From Lytechinus pictus (taxonomy: Eukaryota; Echinodermata; Echinoidea; Temnopleuroida; Toxopneustidae): a stretch of 64,000 nt of DNA. The notes below the pieces were generated by a model that saw only the letters and a program-made list of their open reading frames with translations, searched no databases and had not been told where the DNA came from. The translations under genes were made by a program, and so were the position numbers. Below are positions 28,601 to 38,537 of the stretch, piece by piece (position 1 is the first letter of the stretch; every line of letters starts with the position of its first letter). The stretch covers positions 9,526,501-9,590,500 of the forward strand of contig NC_087258.1 of NCBI RefSeq assembly GCF_037042905.1. Reading direction: 5' to 3'.

Positions 28601-29872
28601 AGCTTTTATTCAGAATGTTTGTCACACAAAGGAAATGTAAAAGCGTAAATAGGCCAATATTATAGATGTTATCAAATAATTGTTGACGTCATGTTATGTT
28701 TGCACGAAATGTTCAAGCAATCAAGTACAGCATATTGTATTTTGTATCCCATTGTTGATAAATATTAAGTAATTGTTTCGTTGGATGATTTTATGTCTGT
28801 AAAATCGCTTTATCACATTTATACGAAAATAGGATCAACTCAATGTGTGACACAAAAGCACTTGTTGAAAGTATCATCATGGACCTACTTGGTATCATAA
28901 ATGTTGTTACGCCATTGGCCATAGAAGTTGTTTGATCTGTGGGCAAATTTGTACAGATTAATCTCTGAGGAAATTGCAATTCTAAATTGCGCCCTCTAAA
29001 ATTTATTTCATGAATATTCCCGCGTTGTCCTCTGTGTGCGTTAAGCACCTCAAATTGCCAATTTCGTTCAATATATTTTTTCAATTTCTTCTCCTTTTTG
29101 CAGAATGGTCAGGCGAAATGCAAGGGAAGAACCTGTCCTCAGCTTAATTGTAAAGAAACAATCAGAACAAAAGGCGAATGCTGCCCGAGATGTAAAGGTA
29201 AGATGCAATCCACGTGATTATGTGCTTTGTATGACGGAGTTGTTTGGATTTTCCTTGTATCAATGAAGAGACTTGTACGGAGAACAACATGGTATACATG
29301 GGATATTTATAAGAATGACATATAAGAATTAGTAAATAACTAAACTGACAAAGAAAATGGATATATTAATAAAGAAGATAAAGAAGGAAAGATAAATAAA
29401 TAAATGGTTAGATGGACGGAGCACCCCTGTGACAATGGAGAGAATCGCATGGAAAACAACCTTGGGCCTATTAAGACTATCGTTGCATGCAGCTTGTGCT
29501 CAGTATACTGACTTGGAACCAATAAGGATTGTTCTTCCATATTAGCAATTAATCAATATACCTTGTGTTGCGGGGCCCTGGTGAGAGTATTGGGAATGTA
29601 AACGTAAAAAATGCGTTGAAGCAGGAATTAAGAAAATATTAGTGAAACTAACAAATTTTATTAATTTTCCTAAATTTGCTCTCATATTTCCACACTACAC
29701 ATCAATAATAGGATTCAGAATAAATTTCGATATTTTTTGCTAACTTTGCTAAAATTTTTTCGTTTCTCATTATCACTCCACAGAAGACACGTTAACAGTA
29801 CCCACAACATTACCAACGATATTAGAGATCTCCGCGGAGAAGAAATCAAGGAGAAAACCCAAGTTATCATAG
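16138..29872 (+). CDS. chrd: Chordin, BMP antagonist (5' end not found; 21 exons)
   Basis: Secreted antagonist that binds BMP ligands through its VWC (cysteine-rich) domains and is cut by Tolloid/BMP1. Exons: 16138-16267, 16521-16625, 16947-17058, 17302-17389, 17588-17729, 19345-19491, 19864-19949, 20420-20570, 20943-21052, 21188-21298, 21688-21844, 22123-22379, 22650-22763, 22914-23099, 23361-23457, 25398-25522, 26830-26929, 27273-27347, 28454-28551, 29104-29197, 29784-29872. All have AG/GT borders and the phases join without a stop, giving 857 residues. Domain order is half VWC1, acidic linker, CHRD1-4, VWC2, VWC3, Pro-rich linker, VWC4 and a basic tail. This order is diagnostic for chordin. 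Known chordins are roughly 950 aa, so about 80-100 N-terminal residues are missing here. Asn-x-Ser/Thr sites occur in CHRD1, VWC2 and VWC3. Confidence 0.95.
16947..17729 (+). CDS. chrd: Chordin exons: CHRD domain 1
   Basis: Three exons (16947-17058, 17302-17389, 17588-17729) encode a CHRD domain. It starts FVSILSGR, passes through the hydrophobic LHFTLHV strand and ends with the conserved GEVRGRLIPHRAL segment. Entry and exit introns are both phase 1. A potential N-glycosylation site (NTT) lies in the middle exon. Confidence 0.93.
19345..20570 (+). CDS. chrd: Chordin exons: CHRD domain 2
   Basis: Three exons (19345-19491, 19864-19949, 20420-20570) encode the second CHRD repeat. It begins SFSVLLTP, has the INFAALLDGL strand, and ends in GSITPLKTCN before a GTGAGT donor. 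Both bounding introns are phase 1. The first intron inside this domain carries a minisatellite at about 19530-19805. Confidence 0.92.
19530..19805. repeat. CACAGTGTGTT-type minisatellite in chordin intron
   Basis: Imperfect tandem repeat with a unit of about 12 bases (variants of CACAGTGTGTTC), inside the intron between two CHRD2 exons. It begins about 40 bp after the exon at 19345-19491 and ends about 60 bp before the exon at 19864. Confidence 0.85.
20943..21844 (+). CDS. chrd: Chordin exons: CHRD domain 3
   Basis: Three exons (20943-21052, 21188-21298, 21688-21844) encode the third CHRD repeat. It starts IHAVLSGSQAL, includes DDDGTINYM and FLHGELYVNVAT, and ends with SELRGRIVQL. Entry and exit are phase 1; the two internal introns are phase 0. 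Confidence 0.93.
22123..22763 (+). CDS. chrd: Chordin exons: CHRD domain 4
   Basis: Two exons (22123-22379 and 22650-22763) encode most of the fourth CHRD repeat, from MSGSLMDP to the conserved GEIRGQ end. The domain finishes in the first residues of the next exon, which also carries the start of VWC2. So here, unlike elsewhere in the gene, domain and exon borders do not coincide. Confidence 0.92.
22786..22868. repeat. (GAT)n/(GCT)n microsatellite in chordin intron
   Basis: Compound trinucleotide repeat, mostly GAT with some GGT, GCT and AAT units, filling much of the short intron between chordin exons 22650-22763 and 22914-23099. Confidence 0.9.
22914..23457 (+). CDS. chrd: Chordin exons: VWC domain 2
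   Basis: Two exons (22914-23099 and 23361-23457). The first completes CHRD4 and encodes the front half of VWC2, ending Cys-Thr-Thr-Cys-Thr-Cys. The second encodes the back half, ending GECCPSC. The internal intron is phase 0 and the exit phase 1. Confidence 0.93.
24300..24525. repeat. GA-rich simple repeat in chordin intron
   Basis: Purine-rich stretch of GA, GGA and AAAG units in the 1.9-kb intron between VWC2 and VWC3. Long open frames here are low-complexity artefacts. Confidence 0.85.
25398..26929 (+). CDS. chrd: Chordin exons: VWC domain 3
   Basis: Two exons (25398-25522 and 26830-26929), phase 1 to 0 and 0 to 1. The first has a short Glu/Pro run, then GCHYKG, QWHPYIPPFG and the CVLCTC cluster. 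The second has LNCSRLACP and the closing DCCQVCP. The 1.3-kb intron between them is AT-rich with nothing recognisable. Confidence 0.94.
27273..29872 (+). CDS. chrd: Chordin exons: Tolloid-site linker, VWC domain 4 and C-terminal tail
   Basis: The mini-exon 27273-27347 encodes a Pro/Thr-rich linker ending LLQADEVEK. The QAD matches the Tolloid/BMP1 cut site just before VWC4 in vertebrate chordin. Exons 28454-28551 and 29104-29197 encode VWC4 (GCSFLG, EWHPLVSPFG, CVRCRC, then GECCPRC). The last exon, 29784-29872, encodes a 29-residue Thr-rich tail with a basic end (KKSRRKPK) and a TAG stop at 29870-29872. Confidence 0.92.
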
Positions 29873-32800
29873 GGAAGCGCCCCTTTATATCATTATGAAC
29901 AAGATGGCCACTCATCCACCTTCAAAAAGAAACAATTGAGATAATTTTTTTGTTGTGGATGTGCCACACTTTTCCCGTGATACAGGGTTGTGAATGCGAA
30001 GAACAGAAAGGGACTTTCAAAAGAGGATGAATATTGCGTAAGGTCTCGCTGCCTGATTGTGAGATCGCCAGTGTGTATTTCGATGGCGTGAACACTTCCA
30101 ACGATTATGTCAGCGAAATGAAGGACCCAGCGAAATAGCGGTATCAAGTTCGCCAAAATGTCATTTAAATTTGTTCGATTGATAGACATTCGCGTTTTGA
30201 AGAATGCTGCAATTGAGTGATCGCATGATATTGCTTTGGTGGACAGCAGATGTGAAACTGTTTGCCCATTGGGTTAGAGTTCGAGTTTTGAACTTTTGAT
30301 GCGGTGTAAAATTCTTATTCCAAAGGTGAAGCATTGCTATTTGGTCACCAATGCGGGCATCATTGTCGATAAGTGGTTTCAGAAAGGACGCCCTCACCAA
30401 AAGAAAGTAGGGCATTTGATCAACTGTTCGTAAACAGACCTGAATAGACTTATGAAGACCATGTAATAAACAGATAACATGAGAAATGTAAAACTGTAAA
30501 GGCATTTAATACAACTCCAACCTATGATATTAAAATTCCCGTTGTTGAAAATAATGATAATGCATTTTATATAAGTGTTGGGATCAAATGGTGCAAGAAT
30601 TTCATTATGAAAAGGATTACTCAACCAGTTGGCTCAGTCAAGCTTTTTCTTGGCCCCCAAAATACAGTATTTTATGGAAAGTAGAAAGATGTTTGCGCAT
30701 ATACACATTGGCCAAATATGCAAAAATAATAAAAAAATATTATGTGCAAAATGAAAAGTGTTTGAACATAAGTAAAAGAGAATAAAATAGTATATACAAA
30801 ATAGTCTTTTGTGAAGAAAGATTTATTCAGACGTAAACTTGAATATATTTTGACATTGAAATACGATGTTCATTACAGGTTATAAACACATAACACTGAT
30901 ATCTAGGGGACCAAATATTTCATCAATGTTCTATGTATTTCTTTTGTTTCCCTTAAACGTGTGTGAATATATTATAGAATGAGAGACGTTCTGGATAAAT
31001 AGAGAAAATTATCAATAATGTATTCAATTAAAAAAAATGTTTTGGAATATATTTTGACAATCAAATGCTGGTCTATTTTTTTTTAGAAATGACAATTGAA
31101 TATAGATAATTCGATAAAAAGCATACCAACATCAGACATAAGCAACGGTGACACAGTAATCCAATTCTTAAACGTATTAAACAAACATTCCTTGATAATA
31201 ATTTTCTTAATGTTTTCCAGAAAATTGTGCTAGCTTTACGAACAGTATGTAAATGAGGATGTAATAAAAATATGTTATTATATATAGCACTCATTAAATA
31301 CGTGCGTTGTTTATCTAAAAACAAAATCAATCAATCGAGACAACTTATTTTACGACAATAAGAAAACAGGGTGAATTTGCTTGACAATCATATACTATAT
31401 GTCTGTGTTTAAGGTGTATTAGAAATGACTTGAGTGAAAACAATATTAATAGTACTATGACACATATACTATCCCCGTTTATAGACGGAATATTTCAGTA
31501 TTTCCTTTGATGAGTTCATCAAGGCAATACGCGATCTTTAATATTTGATTTCCATTTTATTTGTCTGTTTCCGTCAAACGCGTTTTCTTTACATTGAATT
31601 AAGAAATGCATTCACAATTGTGGTTTGTTGACTGTATTCAACTTCGATTCCACTTGTTGGTTGCGAGAATAGTTTGAGATTTATAGATATGTTATTTATT
31701 CTGTACAAAATGCCAAAGTGTATTCGTGAAATTTTCGCGAACATGAAATAGACTACCTTTATAACACTGATATATATTTTTAAAATCAACTTTGTGTTTC
31801 ATTGATCACAATGTAGTAATGCAAGTAAATGTATTAAGTAGAAGTGAAATAAAAAGAACATGAAGGTAAATATTTATGATTTTATTCCGTGCGGTTACAA
31901 AAATAAATGTATAATAGTATTTGAAGTTCAATCATGTATTTTGTACAAAATACTAGAGTTAAATATGGAATTTAAAAGTGCTAAGTGTTTTAGCCTAGGA
32001 TGTGTTCCTTTTTATTTTTGTACGAAATTATATATCTCAGAATGGCTAAAATTATTTACAAATTCGACAGATTTTTGTATTTACCTAGTGCTTCGTGCTA
32101 CGTGTCTTAGTAAATATGAACAAACTTACAGTATTTTTGTTGAATTAATTTATGCTGAATTTTTTTCTTCAATGTTTTTTTTTCTTCAAATCTGGATCCA
32201 TTGTGTGGATACAGGCGAATTTGTAATACTTTTTTCCACATGGGGCGAATTTTCATTGGTGCAGAGTTGCAAAATTATTGACGTGCGCCCTGAAGGCCAT
32301 CACACACTCCAAAGTCTGCCGCACAATAGAGGGTCCGACTTTGACCCGATTTTTATAACGCATCGCATTTCGCAATAAATTAATATGAAAGTTCTAAGAA
32401 ATAAAATGATTTTATTTGTAACTCGACATGATGCTAAAAATACTAAAATCAGAATTCTTCTTTTTTGCAAACCTTTTGGTCGGAGTAAAATAAAACAAGA
32501 ATCGGCTTCAAGTCGCAGCCAACGGTGACGTCATTACGATTCGAATTGAATTTACATTTTTCAGGGTGGATCGAAATAGACTGGAGTTTGGATTTTCGTA
32601 TCCATACCACTGTTCGGACATTTTGATCATTAAGATTGTAAAGGTGGGAGTGTTCATATCAAATGCATATACAATTTTTTGAAATCGGATAGCAACTGAT
32701 CGATTCAAAATTTTAATCTCGGGTTCGTTCCACGATTTAAATCTTCTCATCAATCGTTATAACGTATTATTCCCGGTTCGGGTCGTAGGCGAATCGTATG

Positions 32801-34256
32801 GTGTGTGGTGGTCTTTAGATTTCTTCTGAGATACAAAGGAAAAATGTTTTCAAATGGAATAAAGCATGAAATTCGCTGCCTCATGTGAAAAGGTATTATT
32901 CTTAGAAGAGCAGAGTTGATTGTGTGTAAAACTTGCATAAATTATATATCATGAACCGGTGTATTTAATACAGTATTCTTTGTATTTGCAATGAACCTAT
33001 GTTGATTTGTGTTGTTCTTATTATTATGCTACGAAATGATTGAAATTGATTATGAAAAATGAATTAAAATGATGTATGAAAACTATTCGATTGGCTAATG
33101 TTTGTATTGTGTAATGTCACGATCTCATCTTGCTATTCTACTGACGGGCTAAAGTAGTATGGGAAGTAAAATGTTCAAATTCACATGTAATGCGTACTTT
33201 CCATGGCGCATTATTATCATCGCATTCAATTCAAAATATTATATTCTTAAATTCGAAACACAATTTTAAGCTGTTAGACACAACTATACAGGACGAGATA
33301 TATGTAATATCAAATAATAAATACAATGGCAAGAGATACATGACATAACATTATATATATATATATATAAATAAATATTTTTTACCGACATATAGAAGAA
33401 TGTGTGTTTTCAAATATCATAAACCATATTTTTAAGAACATCTTTTCTTGTGCGGTTGGAATCAGTGAAGTGAAATGGTCGAGATTTTTCGAGCGAGTAA
33501 GTTGACGGAAGTGTTTAACAGATACTCCATCCTTTCAAGATTGCGGTAATAATTTTTTAAACAAAAAGAAGAGAGGAGAGCAAAATATTTCCTGTGACAT
33601 TACATCAAATCAATACCCCATAGGCCTTCGATACAACGTAGTGTCCACTACTTTGTCATTAAAATTGGTGACATGCAAAATATTAGATAATTATGAGTAA
33701 TAAGGTAAGTTGAATGTAACCCTCCCATTTATTGTCAATTTATCAATTTTGGTACATTATTTAGAAATTTCAAACTACAGAATTATAAGGAATAAGCGCC
33801 GTAAAATCAGAAGTTTATTATCCTTCCTTTTGTTCCCTGTTCTAGCTGTATCAATGTCCCGCCCTCCTTCCCTTCTTCTATCTCTTTCTCTTTCTCACTT
33901 TCTCTCCCCAAATCTCCCCGTCTGGTTTCCTCACACTCCTTTATCTTTCACCCATTCCCCCCTCTCTCTCTCCTTTCCACTTTCATTCTTTCTTCCTTCC
34001 TCTCTCTTTCCTCCTCCTCTCATCTAATGAACACTCTCAATACTTTCTATCATCCCACTGCATAATAATTTTCCCGCCCTCGTCATACTCCAATTCCCAT
34101 TTCCGGTGCCCCGTAACATAAAGCGTAGCGGTTGATTATGAGACTGATTTTTACAACTGACCATACACAATTAATTACCAATGCTATCAATCCTAGAAAT
34201 CAGCATCATAATCAATTGCTAAGCATTATGTCAGGGGGTCCTGAACGATATCGCCC
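29873..34256. other. Chordin 3' UTR and intergenic DNA
   Basis: No exon recognised. Candidate poly(A) signals AATAAA follow the chordin stop near 30465 and 30781, with others further on, so the 3' UTR may be 0.6-0.9 kb or longer. The longest open frame, at about 31860-32378, is AT-rich, has no family resemblance and runs towards a dispersed repeat. An AT microsatellite lies near 33353 and a CT-rich tract at 33860-34020. The two flanking genes converge on this interval. Confidence 0.6.
32478..32610. repeat. Diverged dispersed repeat (copy 1; copy 2 near 56515)
   Basis: Shares TTGGTCGGAG, AATCGGC, a TC(A/G)AATCGCAGCC-like block and a TGACGTCA(T/C)TA block, in the same order and spacing, with 56517-56660. 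Together these mark an old interspersed repeat family. No termini could be defined. Confidence 0.6.
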
Positions 34257-37200
34257 TTAGTAGTCAATGATGCCTATGGGCGGTGGAGGGTCTTCGGGGA
34301 CGTTCAGCGTCAAATCACAGTCACTGTTGGCGTCACCATCGGGCGGGTCGTCCTGGACATTCTCTTCGCTGGAGCTAGAAGATCCGATGGCCCCCGCGAT
34401 CGCGACTCGACCTGTCAACCAATAGGTCGTCATCGTTCCTTTATCCTAAAGAGATAGAGAAAAAAGAAAATACGATGAATTATGCAGTATAATGACTTAA
34501 ATTTGGCGCCGTTAGAACGTCCCGAGTTCTTCCGGGAGTTACTTTAACTAACAACAAAAAAAAACCCCGAATGTTATGCACAATAATATGTGCAAAATAA
34601 TGATATCAATGTTTTTAATTAATATGTCAAGATACACTGCAACGACTCCCGCTCCCAGGGGCGTCGCTTTCCGGGGGGGGGGGGGGGGCGTGGGCGACCG
34701 TTCCTAGATGATTTTTCAAATAATGAATAAAGGAGTAAGGAGATAAAAGAAGAAAAAGAGGAAGAAGAAAGGCAAGTATCAACAGAGAGGTGTGGATTTT
34801 TGATCGTATACCTCTATATCACCCGTGTTATTCATTTAATAAAAAATGACGTCACTCGTAGGTCTTGTTGCCCCCTATCAAATAAAATATCCTGATGCCA
34901 TGCACCCTTGACCCCCCCCCCTGCTCTCTCTTCCTCTCTCTCTTTCTTTCTCATTTGAGTCTGTTGAAATGACCTGGAAGCGGAAAAAAGAACTACAAAA
35001 CTCACCGTCAGAAGAACCTCGCCTCGGCGAACCATAGTGTATCCGCCCGTGATCTTCAGAATACGATGACAATCATCACTAATCTGAATCCGATTTGCTG
35101 AGAGAACGAGAGTAAAAAAAAACAATTACATAACGTCTCACGTCTCGAAGAATAGGCAACTTACTATAGAATAGACAGCCAAAGCGAAATCCTAATTTGA
35201 GTAACCTATCGGGGGAAAACTCTGCAACATCCGCATGTCCCATCATTCCATATCATTTACGAACGCGGCATTACGTTCATGAACCAACGATCAATCTAAA
35301 GCCCCTGCATGCGAAATCTGAAACCCGTCACCCATTTTACCATCATCCCAGTACAGATTAATTCAATCAAGTCCTAAGAGTATTTCATGTAACATATTTT
35401 CCTTGCGGTCGATAAACTTTTCACTCTTTTCACTCTCGCTTCACTACGAGTTGGATACTCAATTGAAATAATATTTCAAAAGAGACAAGTTGAGATATAA
35501 AAACAATCAAAATTCAACAAAATAAGTGAACCTAAAATCTTTGTCAGTTTTAGTAAAGGATTTAGATTGAAACCTTCTAGGGATGATGTACTTACGTAAT
35601 CCATTCGACTCCATCTTTGATGCGATATTGACGGTCTCACCAAAAAGACAGTACCTTGGCATTTTGGATCCGACGATACCGGCTACCACTGGCCCTACGT
35701 TATAAGAAAGAAGAAGACAGTTGGATAAAGCAAATCAATTTTAACACAATATAGAGGAAATGTAGAATTAAAATCATTTGCGCTTGTAAATGTCACCTTC
35801 TCCTTCCGTAATATCATAGAGCTATTACAGCTCCATGGTAATATGTATATATCTATTTCGCACAGAATCGAAAAAGTAATATTTCCTGATATTTCTGGAT
35901 GAATATACTGCAAGATATGGTACCTTTAATCTGTCTTTTTCTCTCTCTCTCTTTGTTTTACATTATTTTAATGCGCCCAATAGCTCGATATCATTCGCTG
36001 GCATAACCATTCCAAGTAAAAGCAAATAATAATGGTCATGTTTCAAGATGCTTTCTTGGTGAAATCATGACCTTGTCCAGCATGATTGTTATCTACATTT
36101 GGATGACCAATAAAAGTCCGGTATAAAAAAATGTCGAATGCTGTCGAGCGCCCTCATCATTCTTTTCAATAAGCAATCGTTTATTTTCAGACGTTCGAGG
36201 GAGCATGGGTGATGCCATGGTGCAGCGATACTGATTCTCGCCTTATAATCAGAGAGTCGTGTTTTCGAATCCCATGGAGACACTAGCGTCCTTTGGCAGG
36301 GCTCAATTCATTAACTTCCACTCTCCATCCATTGGTACCAGGTAGGGTGCTAACTTCAATGTCGTTACTGCTCTTTGCTGGAGTAATCCACAGTGAGTGG
36401 AGATTGTGCATGCACTTTACGCCGGCAAGTCAGAAGACAATAACTGGGGTAATGATATCAGCAATGCGCTTAGGTACGTCGTTCTGATGCGATAAGCGCT
36501 AAACAACGGAATGATTTATAATGATAATAACAGTTACATTTTTATAGCGCCTAATTCCTGAATGGCCTCGTTTCTAAGCTCTTTACATCGTAATTATTGT
36601 TAATGCACCTGGGTCGTCATATCCTTTTATGCCCGCACACGATATATACACTTTCTCCACTCCCTGGGGAGCATTCTAACAAAAATTTAAGATTCGTTTG
36701 CTACGTATTTTACATAGGTTTTCGCACCCTACCGGGTACCCATTTAACACCTGGGTGGAGAGTGGCAAAGTGTAGATTGACGAACTGCCAACGGATGCTA
36801 GGCCGCTGTGGGATTCGAACAAACGACCCTCTGATTACAAGGCGAGAGTCAGAACCGCTACACCACGACGCGTCGTGACGCTTCCATCATTATCCGAGTC
36901 GACTCACCAGTATGTATTCCAATCCTTAGAGTCATCTTGGTACCAGGACGATGTGGGATCACAAGACCTTTGATACAGTTCAGGAGGTCCAGGGCCATCA
37001 AAGCTATCTCACTCGCGTGTTTGTTCCCGTTACGCTGTGGAACACCTTGGGTCAAAGAAAGAAATATTAAGTATCAGAATCTGAGAGTCTGTATTTTGTA
37101 ATGGATTATTATCAACATTTATATATTTAGTTATTTTATTGTTATATTTCTATGTATGTATTACCATTATTATCATTATCATTGTTACAATTTTTTGGAG

Positions 37201-38537
37201 GAGGGCTTGCTTTTTATCACCCTAATAAAAAAAAAATAGACATGGGGTGCAGTTCCTGTAAGTTGGCTCACTCTAAAAAAGAATTGCGTAGGAATTGAGT
37301 TCTCATTCAGAACTTAATACTGAGTTCGGGAGGGGGGTCAGGGGCGATCGACCCCTATGATTTTCAAGTAATGATAAAAAAGAGGATTAAAAACGGAGAG
37401 GAGGGAAGAGGAAAGAAGACTATCAAGACAGAGACGTCTGCGTAGTACAACTCTAAAATCGCTATTTGGAGCGCAACAAATGATGTCAACTTTAATTTGG
37501 TCGCCTTGCCCCACCCTTTCGAAATAACCTGGCTGCCACCATTCCTGTGTAGCCCTTACGGAATTTCCGTGGTAGCCCTTCATGTAAATAGTTTTAACCA
37601 GTCACCGATCAGTAGACCAAACCATATTTGGAACCCTCGAGAAAAGGTTTCCCCAAAAGTTTAAAGGCTAAAGACTCTTAAAAAGTTCCAAAAAGAACCC
37701 CAAAAGGTTAAAAAGTGACTGTTTAAGGTAGTTTAAAAACTTTTAGGGAACATTTAAAGGTTTCAAATACGGGACAAGCATAGAACCCTCCAAGACCTCT
37801 TTTTTAAAGAGAGTATGATTTATTAACATTTTACCTGATACCACCATATATGCATCTCCGATCGTCTCGACTTTGTACACATTGTAGGTATCTATCCTGC
37901 TATCGAAGTTTGTGTAAACGTTGTTCAACATATCCACCACCTATTCAAAATGAAAAAAAAGAAGAAATTATTAATATATGAACTGTAGAACTATGACGTT
38001 GGTTTGATATGTAATTTGTAGAGGAACATGAAATGCTATTATCACACTTTGAAATGTACTTTTGCCAACGAGAATTCGAGGCCCGGAGTAGTGTATGTTG
38101 CGTTAAATAGCCTAGAAACATATCCACAAGACTAACAAACCAGTCATAGTACTAAGTTGATAAAAAAATTCCCATGGGAAACATACCTGCAGTGGAGAAC
38201 TTTCCGAGCAAATCCGAGTGAACCCGACTATATCCGAAAACAGAATCGTGGCCGCTGCGAAGTTTTCGGCGTGGACGACCTGGTTGCGCTTCAGATTCTC
38301 GGCAACCGAAATAGGCAACATCTGATAAAGCAACGTATCCGTCCGCTTCCGCTCTTTGTGAAGCGCTTTGGTTTGGTCAGCCAGCGTAAGAACGTAGTTC
38401 TGCATGTTGGAGGTGAGTGATTCAACCGCCTTGATGATGATGACGCAGAGGAAAACGACCAGGACCATGATACTGATGCTGACGGCGAGATCAGCGTTGT
38501 CGGTGGTCACCGCCGAGTTTAGTTCATTTAGTATTAC
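34257..38537 (-). CDS. Guanylate cyclase exons 6-11: membrane segment 2, signalling helix, cyclase domain, tail
   Basis: Exon 38537-38187 has the second membrane segment and the start of the catalytic domain. Exons 37940-37835, 37045-36908, 35694-35596 and 35097-35006 complete it with [34 protein letters not shown] and the closing [14 protein letters not shown]. Exon 34445-34257 encodes a YWLTGR end followed by a Ser/Asp/Pro-rich tail. The intron at 35695-36907 carries two SINEs. Confidence 0.93.

Noticed and set aside
31860..32378. 172-residue open frame, the second longest uninterrupted by introns
   Set aside because: AT-rich, Phe/Ile/Cys-heavy composition, no family resemblance, no splice partners, and adjacent to a dispersed repeat downstream of chordin.
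36597..36878. 93-residue open frame in the cyclase intron
   Set aside because: Lies within a tRNA-derived SINE on the opposite strand.
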